A DNA stretch of 64,000 bases from Symsagittifera roscoffensis (Eukaryota > Xenacoelomorpha > Acoela > Convolutidae). The notes under the pieces are model-generated. The model saw only the letters and a program-made list of their open reading frames with translations, made no database searches and was not told the DNA's origin. The stretch lies in NCBI RefSeq assembly GCF_963678635.1, contig NC_087062.1, positions 19,083,789 to 19,147,788 on the forward strand, given 5' to 3'. A program made the position numbers and the translations under genes. Within the stretch, counting starts at the first letter, position 1, and every line of letters begins with the position of its first letter. Below, in pieces: positions 1 through 10,509 of this stretch.

Positions 1-463
1 AGCTTTTTAATTTCTTGTATCTACAATTTAGATTTTTTAATTTCTTGTATTGGCCTTTCATTTTTGGCTTGGTCAGTAATAAGTGGTGGCTTATGTTTTA
101 AATAACCTGAAAAATAATTTTATCTGATTACAAATTCTTGAAGCGAAAGTCCGCTGATTTTTGCGACTAAGGAATCTTTTGCCTAGTTTTTAAGTTACCT
201 GAAAAATAGTTCTATCTGATTACAAATTGGTGAAGAAAAAATCCGCTGATTTTTGTGACTAAGGAATTTTTTGCCTTGTTAAGTTTGTCAGTTTGAGTAT
301 TGAATTTTAAGTGTTTCAGAGAATGGATCAGTTTTGATCGATATTGAAAGCTTATGTTTTTTTTTGTGACAACTTATGTTTTGCATCGAAATTGCCTCTG
401 CACAAATTATATTTTTGCCTGTTGCAATTTTAGCTAGCATTGTTGACTTTATTTTTTGGTTAG
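1..463 (+). other. FLCN intron with a 92-bp tandem duplication
   Basis: The sequence ends at the acceptor of the 464 exon. Two diverged copies of a block stand head to tail at about 101-188 and 193-280, sharing ATCTGATTACAAATT and CCGCTGATTTTTG, with a period of about 92. A short direct repeat (TTTTTAATTTCTTGTAT) opens the window twice. No further FLCN exon is visible here. Confidence 0.55.
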
Positions 464-832
464 GTGGGGATGGGCCAGAAGTCATGCCTGTTTTTTGGAG
501 ACACTAAAAACGGATACACCCTGTCACAAGTGTTTAACCTGCATGACTCAAAAGCACGAGGTCTACAGCGTCTTTACAGCCTGCTAGCTTGGAGTCGCGA
601 TCGCTATTTTCTAATCAACTACTGGTCCTTTTTCGAGGAAAACTTCCGAATTGTGATCGATGGTTTGGTCAAGAGAGCAGAAGAAATATTCACTTCGGAA
701 GGTAGGAACGATGTAGTGCCCATCACAAACTTACAAAGAGCTAGGCCAGTGACTGCTCGTAGTTTGTCTACTTTGGTGAACTGCGATGATATCTTCGAGA
801 GACTCCATAAGCAGTTTGCGTGGATACTTAAG
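464..832 (+). CDS. FLCN: Folliculin, internal coding exon (longin-domain part)
   Basis: This exon encodes 123 residues matching the second half of the folliculin longin domain. The block FFGDTKNGYTLS, then DSKARGLQRLYS, then DRYFLINYW follows the FLCN pattern closely, and it ends in LHKQFAWILK, which corresponds to the LHTSFAWLLK region of vertebrate FLCN. The Arg of DSKARG probably corresponds to the arginine finger used by FLCN as a GAP for RagC/D; I infer that from alignment by eye. The acceptor is ttggttag before 464 and the donor is AAG|GTGATT at 833, leaving phase 0, which matches the next exon. Folliculin works with FNIP at the lysosome in amino-acid signalling to mTORC1/TFE factors. 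The N-terminal exons lie left of the window. Confidence 0.9.
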
Positions 833-880
833 GTGATTTTTGTTTAACTTCTAGTGCGCCTAAATTAATTATCCTTGGGC

Positions 881-945
881 TAAGCAAGGGTGTTGCAACC
901 GGGTACTCGACTTTTTTTCTCGTAAGCAACTTTGTTCAAAGGATG
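881..945 (+). repeat. Dispersed TAAGCAAGGGTRTTGCAAYCGGGT repeat, copy 1
   Basis: A block of about 70 bp starts with TAAGCAAGGGTGTTGCAACC, continues GGGTACTCGACTTTTTT, and ends in AACTTTGTTCAAAGGA. The same order of blocks is present at 4507-4565 and 6564-6632, with a weaker relative at 42911-42960. The conserved core suggests a short interspersed element or a preserved end of a larger one. I could not link it to a named family. Confidence 0.55.
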
Positions 946-1819
946 ACTGAAGTTTTAGTCATCTACAAGTCTGCACTTTTGGCAATTACCAAATGACTTT
1001 TCTGAGATTGTCTGCATTGTAAATGCCCGTTCTATTCAAAATTAGTTTTTTTTTGGTGGCTGTAAATTTACGAACTCCGATTTCAGTATCTTTTTTTGTA
1101 TTTATTAGGCTTAAAAGGTTTTGGCTTCTAATATGTCGCTTAGAGTCCTCTTTTTGAGTCGTTTGAGGGGCAATGAGGTTTTATCTAAATTATTTGAGGG
1201 GGACTTGATAATTTTTTTTGAGTTGTTAAGTTAGCCGTTAGTGGGAAGCTCTCCTGCATTAGTGACTACTTAAATTTTGTACACAAAAAGTTATGGTCCT
1301 CGGAAAAGTCGTTTTTTAAAAATGTTACTGAGCGTTTTTTTTTCTAAAAGTACTCTTATATAGGTCTTGCTGATTTTTTTTGTTTTTAAGGAAAAAGTAT
1401 TAAAATTTGTTCACGCTCAATTTCGGTTTTTCGCGGTTTGACTTGCGATTTATTTTTTAAATTTTAGTGCATTACTATTGTTAAAAGGAAGGCAAACTTC
1501 GCTATCGAACAGCAAAATTGTAAAGCTCAAGAAAAACGTGATCTACTTCTAATTTCGAAAATGCAAATTAATTATCAGATTTCCCAGCGAAATAAAAGTT
1601 TTGACTATTGATCCTGTTTTCTCAATTCTGAGAGCTCAAAGTTCAAAGAGCTTTACGGCTATCTAATTTTTTCTACGAAATTCAAAAGTTGAAATTTCAC
1701 AAGTCGGTTTTTTTTGTTTCTTTGCGTTCATTACTCTTTTCTAACTGTCAGCTGGCTATGTTTGAGTTTTACCGAAAACTTCATTTTCATATCTCAGATT
1801 TTGGTTGCAATCCAAAAAA

Positions 1820-2510
1820 CGGCTTGTTGGGAAGCTCCTTTGCATACGCGACTATGCCCAAATTTGTTGGCTCAAAAATGACACAAAAAAATTTGGCCCT
1901 CTTCTTGATTTTTGACAATTTTTTTTTTGATTTTTTTAACTTTTCTCGAGAAATACCCGGACAAACATAGGTTTTTGGATTCAATCGAAATAATATATTG
2001 TTTGAGTTTCTTCTGCACGAGCGGTTACGCCCATTTTTTTAAAATAAAAAGCTATGATGCTCGGAATTGTCAACTTTCTGATTAGTTGACCGTTTTTTGG
2101 ACTTTTCTCGATAACTATTATGCCAAATCTGATATCATAGGTTTAATCGACCCAATATGTTGTTGGATGTTCACCATCAATTTGCTATGCCAAGGTTCTT
2201 TTAGAAAAGCATTACGAGTTTCAAACAAGTAAAAATTTTGACAATTGGACCGTTTTTTTTATAGTTTTTTGAATCCACTCGAAAATTACCGTACCAATTC
2301 TCAGGTTTAGTGTTCAATCGGGAAACCCGATTTTGGGAAACTTCTCTTTTTTTTCCGGCCAAGACCACCTTTTAGTAGTAGAAGAAAACCGATTTTGGAA
2401 GGAAAAGTTGACCGTTTGAAAGTTGAACGTTTCTTAGAAACTTTTTGAATTAAAAAAAAAAACTACCCCATCAAATCTGAGATAAAACCTTCAGTTGAAT
2501 GAAGTGGTTG
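1820..2510 (+). repeat. Degenerate tandem repeat, unit about 155-173 bp
   Basis: A block built on ACTTTTCTCGAGAAA, then a CCAAATCTGA-like stretch, then AGGTTT..ATTCAATCG recurs near 1909-1990, 2064-2150, 2237-2320 and, weakly, 2410-2505. Spacings are about 155-173. The units are strongly diverged, so this is an old array. It lies wholly inside the FLCN intron. Confidence 0.45.
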
Positions 2511-3046
2511 CCCTTTAGAATTTATTGTAGGAAAAAGGCTAGGTCTATGAGAAATTTCCAAAATCGCAAAAATTTAATTTTAGTAGAGAAAGAACTAAGG
2601 TTTTGGACGAAGTCCAAATTTTGAGATTAAGCTTTTTTCCCAATTATAACTAAATCAAGAAATATCAAATACGTACCTCCAGGTTTAGCTGAGCCACAGT
2701 TTTTTTCCATCGAGATATACGAAAATTTTGGTTCACCTAGTTTTTACAACATTTTTTTCGACTTATGTTGGTGTTTAACATTCAGTTTATAAAATTTTTA
2801 TGTCGCTCAAATAAGAAAATAGGCAGAGTTGTTGAATACCGCGTCTATTAACATAGGCAATTTTTATGTGTGGATCAATATATTTGAAGCGCCGAAGGCG
2901 CAAATAAGGCTTGTTATTTATTTGGCGCCATAAGAAAAAGTATGAGGTTGTTCCGTAAAATCATTGTCAAAGAGTAGCAAAGCCGGATCCTTTGGGTACG
3001 AAGGGGTCGAACTCGTTGGAGATTTATTTTTAAAGTTTGTTTTCAG

Positions 3047-3889
3047 AACTCCTACTCTTTCTACGTAGAAGTTCCAGTTCCAGAGTGGATTAAAGTGACA
3101 GAAGAAGACTCAGAAGTCGCCAAAGAGATCTCCGTCGACTTGTTGAGCGAAGACTTTCTCGGAACTTCCTTAGAAACTGTTCAAAATGATTCTTTAAATG
3201 GGAAAAAAAGCAGTAAAATCCTGTTGCCATTGAGAGCTCTTTATCAGCTTCTAGGTGGCAGTTACTTTATCATAGTGTGTCTTCATACCCTGATAGGAAA
3301 TCAAGTTATACTACGTGGAACAAATCAGGATTTCGTCACTGCCATATTGAACACATTTGCTAAATTGATACCGCTTGGCTGCTGTAGAATCAAAAGTCTT
3401 GCCGATGAGTATTTTGAGGCTTTTCAATTCAATTTTTTGGGTCTTAAATCATGTGTTAAATTACCCGATCATGTTGTAGATTCAGACTTGTTTGTGTTAT
3501 TAGACGTTAAAGGAGAAGGCGAGAATCTTAACCACTACCAGTTTGAAGTTACCTCTAATTTGTTTTTTGAACGAGACCAGATGCCCCAAATTCTGACGAA
3601 TCTGGAGCGAATCTTAGTAAATACACACGATTTCAGTGCCTCTGACGTTATAGCATATTACTTTTGTCTGAAAGAAGAACTAATGGGAAAAGTGGAAACC
3701 TTTTATCAGTTCACTAGGCTTTCGCCTGACTGCAAAAACAGTAGGTTGCAATCGTGTTTCAAAATACTGGATGCTAATAGTGAACTGGAACAGATGATGT
3801 TGCGTTTCTGGCTCAACGGACTCAGCAACAAGTTCAAAAAGAACCAAATGATATATTTGAAGGAATTTCAAATTGAAAATATTTCCTGA
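3047..3889 (+). CDS. FLCN: Folliculin, terminal coding exon (C-terminal DENN-type domain)
   Basis: This phase-0 exon follows a pyrimidine-rich acceptor (tttgttttcag) and encodes 280 residues up to TGA at 3887-3889. It starts NSYSFYVEVPVPEW, has a short acidic linker, then the FLCN C-terminal DENN domain. Recognisable blocks are LHTLIGNQVILRG, IPLGCCRI, FNFLGLKSCVKLPDHVV, YQFEVTS, CLKEELMGKV, FTRL and LRFWLNGLSNKFKK, in the same order and spacing as vertebrate folliculin. The acidic serine-rich linker seen in vertebrates is shorter here. Exons 464-832 and 3047-3889 together give 403 C-terminal residues with no frameshift or internal stop, so the gene looks intact. I see no AATAAA close behind the stop. 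Confidence 0.93.
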   Translation, partial: NSYSFYVEVPVPEWIKVTEEDSEVAKEISVDLLSEDFLGTSLETVQNDSLNGKKSSKILLPLRALYQLLGGSYFIIVCLHTLIGNQVILRGTNQDFVTAILNTFAKLIPLGCCRIKSLADEYFEAFQFNFLGLKSCVKLPDHVVDSDLFVLLDVKGEGENLNHYQFEVTSNLFFERDQMPQILTNLERILVNTHDFSASDVIAYYFCLKEELMGKVETFYQFTRLSPDCKNSRLQSCFKILDANSELEQMMLRFWLNGLSNKFKKNQMIYLKEFQIENIS

Positions 3890-3989
3890 ATTTTGATGAA
3901 AAAAAACTATTATTTATTGGAAATAGAGTAGTGCTTGAGTAGTTTAAGTTAATTTTAAGTGAAAGAAATCCATTTTAGCTGCTTCGCAT

Positions 3990-4265
3990 TTAACAGTAAT
4001 GATTTTTGAGCTCCATGTTCTTGTCGACGGTGGCGTGACTGTGAGGATCTGTTAAACGTTTCTGCGAGGAATCAAAAAGTGGAAGTTTTCTTTTGAAAAT
4101 CTTAGATGGAAAATTAGAGCCGTAAAATTTGTTGCATAGCTTCCATAAATTTTGCGTAAAAACTTTTCCCATTTTGTTTTGTTTGATTAAGTGTGTTATG
4201 GCTATCCGCTGGGCCTGTTCTAACCAGAAGGAGCTTGCTTTTCTAGTAGGACACTTTGTTTTCAC
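3990..4265 (-). CDS. Possible minus-strand coding exon, unrecognised basic protein
   Basis: An open frame of 91 codons runs tail-to-tail with FLCN, ending at 3990 with TAA. The product is Lys- and Asn-rich (WLEQAQRIAITHLIKQ, then MGKVFTQNLWKLCNKFYG) and does not look like a repeat copy. There is an in-frame ATG (MGKVF) about 31 codons in; the first codon of the open frame is GTG, preceded by TTGCA, so the upstream part would need a splice acceptor. I recognise no family and have no conserved motif, so it may be chance. Confidence 0.2.
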   Translation of the reverse strand: MKTKCPTRKASSFWLEQAQRIAITHLIKQNKMGKVFTQNLWKLCNKFYGSNFPSKIFKRKLPLFDSSQKRLTDPHSHATVDKNMELKNHYC

Positions 4266-4506
4266 TGCAAGCCGTAACTTTCATTGCACAGTTTAGGCGA
4301 GATTTCATTTGAATTTGGCAAAAATTTGTTGCTTTTTGTTCTTTTGTATTGAAATCGATTGTTAATAGCTTGTTGCCTTTTAATTAAGACAAATATCAGA
4401 GTGTTTGCCATGTAGCGGCACAGGAGGTAATGTGCATGGCTTTTGAGCGGGACTTAGGGCTCAATTTCCGGCGTTTGCTTGTTTTGGTTTTCTGCCCTTC
4501 CCTTTC

Positions 4507-4565
4507 GATAAGCAAGGGTATTGCAACCGGGTACTAGATTTTTTCCCGTAACTTTATCCACAGAG
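4507..4565 (+). repeat. Dispersed TAAGCAAGGG repeat, copy 2
   Basis: Starts ATAAGCAAGGGTATTGCAAC, followed by CGGGTACTAGATTTTTTCC and AACTTTATCCACAGAG. Same block order as the copies at 881 and 6564. Confidence 0.6.
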
Positions 4566-5244
4566 TAAACCATTTAGAGACACTTTCGAATTATTAACTT
4601 TACAAATATGCATCTGACTTGTTTTGCCTATATAGGGCTAGAGCTTGCTTTGTTGGTGGTTGATGCAAAAATTTTCTGAATGATTTTTTGAAAATATTCA
4701 GTAGATTCAGCTTTTTAAATATCGGCTTCAATTCGTGTTTCAGTTTTTTAAGTGTCGGCTTCAATTCTGTTTAACAAATGTTTTGTTTTGTTTCTGGTCG
4801 TTTTTTGATGTTGATTGACAGTGTTTGTTTGAAATTTTAAAAAAGTCAACTTTTTTTTCAATAAAGCTTTGTCGAAATTTTTCCTGATACGTTTTGAGCG
4901 ATCTGATGTTCCGATTATCTTTTTAGGTGAATGTCATTGCAGTCATGAGTTTCTTTGCAATCTGGCTGAAATATTTCTGTGGAACTAATACTTTTTTAAG
5001 CAAAAGACTCTGGATTGAGAGGCCTTAAATGCTACAAAATCACAAATTGCCTTCAAAAAGTAAAAATTTTTATTTTGCTCGTAATATATCTAGCCTATAA
5101 TAAATTTAAGGGCAGGCTTCACTATCTCGCCATGCTTAAGTTTTTTCAACGTAATGTTTTTGCAAGTTGAACGAAAGAGTTTTGACGTTCAAGCTATATC
5201 GTACATTGCAATATTTTCGATTTTCCTGTTTGTTTCATCAAGTT

Positions 5245-5840
5245 TGAGTTGAGAACCCAATTAGGGGATGCTGTCAGCGTTCCCTCATGAGTTTAAATAT
5301 CGGACCTAAAATATGAATACCCAAATTCTTCTAGTTTATGAGATACGACGATTTTGATTTTAAAATTTTTCAGAAAATTTAGATGTAGAAAACTTCAGAT
5401 AAAGTGAATTCTCAACCATGTTGTGAGGCGCTGTCAAGTTACTCTCAGGCGATCTAAATCTGGACTCCAAATATGAATGCTCAAATCCTTTAGTTTTCGA
5501 AATCTGACGTTTTCTTGATTTTTGCAAAAAAAATCTGAAAAATTAGATATTAAAAAGTTCATTGAATCTGAAATTCCTAGCCCGGTAGCTGGGTTATGTC
5601 AGAATACTCTTCTCAGGGTTTGCATATATTGCTTCTAAAAATGACAGCTCAGGTTTTTTTTAATTTGCGAGATCTGACGTTTTTATAAAATTTTTCATAA
5701 ACCTGAGAAAACCTGGATATGAAGAATTCATTGAATGTGAAATTCCTTACCCTGTAGTTGGGTTCAGTCATATATAAAAAAATATAATACATTTGTAATT
5801 CCTAACCCTGTAGTTGGGTTCTTTCAGGGTAGTCTCAGAG
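5245..5840 (+). repeat. Degenerate tandem repeat, unit about 160-170 bp
   Basis: Four or five diverged units share an opening of the type GAATTCYTAACCCTGTAGTT ending in GTCA, followed by CTCAGG..AAATAT..AATGCTCAAAT and GAGATCTGACGTTTTT. Openings are near 5246, 5405, 5569, 5738 and 5795. The first three steps are about 160-169 and the last is truncated. Units are progressively more alike toward the right end. Confidence 0.55.
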
Positions 5841-6563
5841 GTTGCAAATCTTAACACCAAATATTTTTTCAAATAAACCGCTAGAATAAACGATTGATCG
5901 CGGCAAATGATATACGTACAGGCAACGAAAAACATTAATTATATTAACAAGAATCTCACTTTCAAAATTAGTGAAATGAAATTGTTTCAGAAGTTTTTTT
6001 TCAGTTATGGAAAGAGAAAGTGCAGATGTATGCTGGCGACGATTCTAGGGTTTTGTTTTTCTGTTTAAAACACGAATATCTGAAACCCAGTAATTTTGGA
6101 TATTTGACCATTTTAAAAGAACCTTAAAAAGGAAATTTTTTTTCATTGTTCAATTAATGAAATTTAAAAGGTTGTTGGATGCCCCCGTCTATTGTTACGG
6201 TTGAATCAACGTTGTTTTTTCATATATTTTTTAACTAAGCGATTTTCGCGTTCATAAATGTGCTTGAAGCACCGTATGTGCGAGTTGTATCTTAAAATAA
6301 CAAATTTTGTTTATTTTTGCTATTTGTTTCTGGTTCACTAAATGGTTAACTCTTGGTCTGTTAAGTTTTTTTTGTAAGTGTAAGCAGGTATGTGTTATTT
6401 AGGTTTTTCGTTTGCATACCTACAACATGTTTCTGCTAGCGAAGAAAAATAGACGACCGTTTTTTCGGCAGCATTTTTTCTGCATAATTTTTTGTCTCAC
6501 TCTGTTTGGATTCAGTTCCTAGCAATTGCTCATCCTTATTCCTCACGATGCCTATAACTTTGC

Positions 6564-6632
6564 GATAAGCAAGGGTATTGCAATCGGGTACTAGGCTTTT
6601 TTCTGTAAACAACTTTGTCCACAGGACTCACT
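6564..6632 (+). repeat. Dispersed TAAGCAAGGG repeat, copy 3
   Basis: Reads GATAAGCAAGGGTATTGCAA, then TCGGGTACTAGGC and AACAACTTTGTCCACAGGA. It is the best-preserved match to copy 1 on its right side. Confidence 0.6.
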
Positions 6633-7035
6633 CTCGACTCCTTCACCACTTCGTCCTCTTTGCAAATCCTCCTACTCTCGGTTGCAAATATTAGGCATGG
6701 TTGAGTATGTTATTTTAAATATCCGTCCTGTTCAAATTTTGCTTTTTACGTTGGTTGTAATTTTTCCGTATATTGTTTCATTAGACGTGAGAATGAAGTT
6801 TGTGTGTGTGTTTGTTTGTCTATTTGGGGGACTTGATTTTTTTGAAGTTTTTTTTGGCCTATAGGGTATCTGCTTAGGCATTTCCTGCTTTGTTACCGCT
6901 TGATAACTTTTCTTTCGACGCTAGTTTCACATTCTATTGTCTTGGCTCGTTTTTGTTTCAAATCTAGCCTTGTCGATAGATCTAGTTTTTTCGAAATGTT
7001 CGATTTTTTTTCGACTTAGAGGCTTCTTTGTTTTG

Positions 7036-7436
7036 TATTGTATCGCAAGTGGTGCGAAGCTCAGCTTCGCCTCTGTGTAGATTTTTTTAAATCGGTTCAA
7101 ATTAATGGCACCTCGCATTTTGAAAAAATGTCAAACGTTTCTCTTTCTCTATATTTTCTGCTTTTAAAAAACGCGCTCGGTATTTGCTTATGCTAATTCA
7201 ATGCTTGCCATTGTATTTTGCTACAGGTTTTCGTCAAATTAAATTTCATATGAGATAAACGTGAAAGTTTCGGGTGTTGTTTTTTTGACAATTTCTCATT
7301 TTTCAATATTTGGTGGTTTTTTGTATCACAAGTGGTACAAAGCTTAGCTTCGCCCCTGTGTTCAAATTATCTACTCTGTAGTTGAATATTTTATAAGACT
7401 TTATATTTGAGCTTTATGCGAAGCGCTGCTTCACCT
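7036..7436 (+). repeat. Cluster of GCGAAGCTCAGCTTCGC hairpin repeats
   Basis: Three copies stand within 400 bp: 7036-7080 (TGCGAAGCTCAGCTTCGCC then TCTGTGTAG), 7324-7362 (ACAAAGCTTAGCTTCGCC) and 7411-7436 (TGCGAAGCGCTGCTTCACC). The core is a near-perfect palindrome able to form a hairpin. Further copies are near 11506, 18922, 19135, 31174 and 43478, usually preceded by TATYGCAAGTGGTG and followed by CTCTGTGT. All read in the same direction relative to the + strand. Confidence 0.6.
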
Positions 7437-7554
7437 TGGTTGAAATAATGTTTCGGGAACGTTTTTGAAACCATCAATTGCACAAATTTTATAAAGTGAA
7501 AAGTGACGCATTTTATGTTGCTAGCGTAGACTTGACTTGAAAAATTAATTTCAG

Positions 7555-7569
7555 AATGAGGAATGTCTA
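7555..7569 (+). promoter_or_regulatory. Upstream ORF overlapping the AFTPH start codon
   Basis: Right after the acceptor at 7553-7554 the sequence reads ATGAGGAATGTCTAA: a four-codon upstream ORF whose stop lies just 3' of the main ATG at 7563, in another frame. A ribosome that starts at the first ATG ends one base past the main start codon. This could lower AFTPH translation or force leaky scanning or reinitiation; that effect is inferred. Confidence 0.4.
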
Positions 7570-9604
7570 ACGATGGAGGAGACGTAATAATTGAGTCGCC
7601 CCTCAACCCCAATGTACCCCCGTTTTTCCCCGGCAACACCCACCAAAAAGAGCCAGACACCACTGAAAGTACAAGAGAAGAAAAATCTCTGGACGAACAA
7701 GATGAAGACCAGGAAGAATGTCCTGTTCAATCAGAAAACTCAGATAGACGTTTGACGTCAGAAAACGGACAATACGAGTCGGAAACCTTATCATCTGTGT
7801 TACATGATCAAAAAGATGAAAACGAGGACTGTGAAGAAAACATAAATACAGACTTACATATCCAAAGTAAACAAGATGAAATGAAAGAATCGGATGCCCA
7901 TTATAATGAAGAGTTAGACGCTGTAGGTTCGCAAGAGGCCAGCGCTGTAGTTGCAGACAATGATTTCGACGACTTCGCTCCGTTTGACATTGCGCCAGTG
8001 CACTTGGTAAACGAGGGGACAGAATCCAGCGAATCCAACAAAGAATTTAGTAACGACGCTGAAGACGAGTCAGTAAGTAACACTGGCAGTTTAAAAGCTT
8101 CTATACTTAAATCGGAAAATGAACAAATCGACGGCATCGAATGCTGGAAGTCATTCTCCAATACTGATTGCAAAGAGAAACAAGAAGACGTTGAACGGGA
8201 TGTCGCTAATTTTGAATCATCTTCTCTAGGTCAAGAAGATAAACCCATCGGAAGTAGCAAAAAAGAATCACAATCTGATGGCACAGAAGACGGATTAAAC
8301 GTAGTCGTCGAAGAACTTCTGACTCATACAAAAAACAATCATTCGATCCAAAGCGAATTAGAACCTCTAAATTTTGAAAGCGGACAAAGTGAAACTACGA
8401 GCTCAGCAGAAGATTTCGATGATTTCGCCTCTTTTGAACAAAATAGCGGAACCTCCAGTAAAGCGACTGAAGATGCTGATAGAAAAAATCCAGAAGAATA
8501 TTCATATTTGAAAAATGAGGGAGTTTCAGACGTCCTATCTAAAGACATAAAAGAAAATCCATCTTTTGGCGAGGAACCGTCTCGGACACTCGACGAACAG
8601 GAAGCCTGTATAGATGAATGGGCCGATTTTGACTCGGGAATTCAGAATCATTGTGAAAAAATTGACGAAAATGAACTGTTTAAAGAGAAGCCAACTAGCA
8701 TAGAACCAGAAACAGAAGATCGCAGTACAATCTCAGATACCAAAAACCAAAGCGCAATCGAAGAATCTTCGCCCACTTTATTTGTTGAAGGTGACCTGAA
8801 TAATGAAACATTAGAGGAAACTGTAGACAAAATCACGACGGAGAGTGATAAAACTACATCATTGGCTGATGCTAATGAACCGGAAAGTAATGAGAACCCA
8901 GAATTCTCTAAATGTAAAGAGAATTTATCTACCTCTAATGTAAATAACGTGCTAACTAAACAAAAAGATTTTGCAGCCTTTTCGGAAACTGACAAAGGTT
9001 TAGAAGAAAACAATGAAGCTCTAAACGTCGAAAATCAAGGTCAAACTGATAACTGGGCTTTCTTCGCTTCTGGCAGTACAGCTTCAGCAAACAACGAAGA
9101 GGATGGATTTGCAGACTTTACTAATTTTGAAGCATTTTCGCAACCATTTTCCGAGTTGAAACATACTTGGGAAACTAATCAACAAAACACGGACCTCAAT
9201 ATAAAAGCTGTTAATGAAACCAAATCTGGCCTGGAGGAGGGGGACGAGGATGCTGCTGCCAGTAATGGCATTGAGGAAGAAGATGATTTTGACGACTTCG
9301 CTGATTTTTCGACCCCAGCTTCTATGAGCTCAAACACAACAATGGCTGCGACTGAACCCAATAATAGTGGGACTTTTCAGCAGTACAATGGGATTTCCGA
9401 TATTGATGAAAAGCAATCGATATCACCTAGTTTCAATTTGTCTGAAGAAACTGGACTGCAGAGTATAGAAGATATGCTGAATGAAGTTGACACGAAGTGC
9501 GAGGATTTGGCCGAACATGACCCCGTTGTGACTGAAGATCCCCTCCTTCTACAAGACCTGATCGTTTCTATGCCAATTGCCTCAGATGTCTCCAAAGAAC
9601 TCAA
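7563..9604 (+). CDS. AFTPH: Aftiphilin, exon 1 (long acidic adaptor-binding region)
   Basis: Aftiphilin is a cytosolic clathrin accessory protein that binds AP-1, AP-2 and GGA ear domains and clathrin in trans-Golgi/endosome traffic. This exon starts at ATG 7563 and encodes about 680 disordered, Glu/Asp/Ser-rich residues. It carries the short motifs expected of an adaptor-ear binder: DFDDF at residues 134-138 and 284-288, DFDDFADF at 575-582, FADFTNFEAF near 516-525, and WxxF motifs CWKSF (195-198), EWADF (353-356) and NWAFF (498-501). The N-terminus IIESPLNPNVPPF resembles the IIRMYSSSPPPLDN start of vertebrate aftiphilin. The exon must end at the donor AA|GTGAGT: the TGA at 9606 lies inside this donor, and using it leaves phase 2, matching the acceptor at 13878. 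Joined to exons 2-10, the protein is about 1,167 aa, somewhat longer than the vertebrate protein. Confidence 0.85.
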
Positions 9605-9929
9605 GTGAGTAGCTTGCTAACCTACCTTGCGACAGTCTTCCGAGGTCTTCCAAGGTAGCGACAGTCTACCTTGCGACAGTTCTTCCAAGGTCTATCTGTT
9701 TGTTTGTTTAATTGTCTGTATGAGTATTTATTTATCTTGTTTTTTTTTGTATATGTTTCTTTCCTTCATTCCTTTTTTATTGTTTTATTACTGAAGCGTT
9801 TTGTGTTTTCATCCATTTCCCCGAATACATTTCACTCATGTCAATGCATAGTTGTTATACAAAGTGTAAATCGCATTTATAGCTCTTTACTTTTTATCCA
9901 GCATGTGTTTGTTATCAGGCTGCCGTAAG

Positions 9930-9995
9930 TAAAGTGGTGGAAGGGAGTTCCTTTTTCATACAGCGAGGGGTTTGGGAGCGAGTCCCATCGTCTTC
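9930..9995 (+). repeat. tRNA-derived fragment (B-box like)
   Basis: AAGTAAAGTGGTGGAAGGGAG resembles a weak A box, and GGGAGCGAGTCCCA a B box, about 30 bp apart. No cloverleaf can be drawn. A degenerate tRNA-derived repeat is the simplest reading. Confidence 0.3.
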
Positions 9996-10174
9996 ATTTT
10001 ATCATTTTAAAGCTCATTTTCTTCCAAGGTATATGTTTGTTTTTTCTTGAAATTGCAAGGGATCTTTTCCCCGCTTTTCTTGCTATTGTATGCTAAGTGC
10101 ACCTGCGTCTCGTTTTTAAAACAGTTTAGCTTCTAATTGGCGATTTCAGTGTGATGTGTGAGAGTAGTGTACTC

Positions 10175-10250
10175 AAAGCTGCATTGGACTAGTTGTAAAG
10201 GTAACTGAGAAATCACTGGAAGGTTTGGGTTCAAATCCCTTTGTCTCCAA
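10175..10250 (+). repeat. tRNA-derived fragment with GGGTTCAAATCCC B box
   Basis: GACTAGTTGTAAAGGTAAC stands where an A box would be, followed by TTTGGGTTCAAATCCCTTT, a perfect T-arm/B-box with a symmetric stem. The anticodon arm (CTGAGAAATCA) is poor and the acceptor stem is absent. Confidence 0.4.
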
Positions 10251-10401
10251 GCATGTTGGAATTGTTTGCTGAACTTTTGGTAGAGATCCTTGCATTTTAT
10301 TCGAGTCCAGGAAAATAACAAAGAAAGAATTTGTTTCGCCAGTATGTATTTACATCAGACAATAACACAAAAAGTTTGATTTTATTTAATAGAAGCAAAA
10401 C

Positions 10402-10509
10402 AAATTTAGGATCTACTAAACAATCTCCCCTCCCCCCCCCCTATTCTACCTACTAAAGAATCTCCCCCTTTCTTGAAAGGGGGGAAATTGTTAAGTAGAT
10501 CCCAAATTT
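10402..10509. repeat. Foldback element, about 108 bp
   Basis: AAATTTAGGATCTACTAAAC at the left end pairs with GTTAAGTAGATCCCAAATTT at the right; inside lie a C-run and TTTCTTGAAAGGGGGGAAA. The whole unit folds into a long imperfect hairpin. It has no coding capacity; a small MITE-like inverted repeat is the best label. Confidence 0.65.

Larger units (their letters stand above)
833..3046 (+). other. FLCN intron made of AT-rich repeats
   Basis: This 2.2-kb intron has no coding signal. It holds a TAAGCAAGGG repeat at 881-945, a copy of the CAGCGAAATAAAA repeat family at about 1465-1770, a degenerate tandem array of about 155-173 bp units at 1820-2510, and at 2885-3020 a fragment of the hAT-type short element (the palindrome GCGCCGAAGGCGC, then GATCCTTTGGG and GGGGTCGAACTCG) ending close to the acceptor. 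Open frames within it, such as 1689-1970, lie on these repeats. Confidence 0.5.
3890..7554. other. Intergenic stretch between FLCN and AFTPH
   Basis: No gene is firmly supported. It holds the two further TAAGCAAGGG repeats (4507-4565 and 6564-6632), a degenerate ~165-bp tandem array at 5245-5840, and three GCGAAGCTCAGCTTCGC-type hairpin repeats at 7036-7080, 7324-7362 and 7411-7436. The AFTPH promoter and any 5' noncoding exon should lie in its right part; the acceptor at 7553-7554 shows that such an exon exists. Confidence 0.4.

Noticed and set aside
7603-9604. Several minus-strand ORFs across AFTPH exon 1
   Set aside because: They are antisense shadows of the long acidic coding exon (Ser/Leu-rich complement of Glu/Asp codons).
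9606-9608. TGA as the end of a 681-aa AFTPH protein
   Set aside because: The TGA lies inside a GTGAGT donor, and the phase-2 break fits the acceptor at 13878, where the conserved C-terminal part continues.
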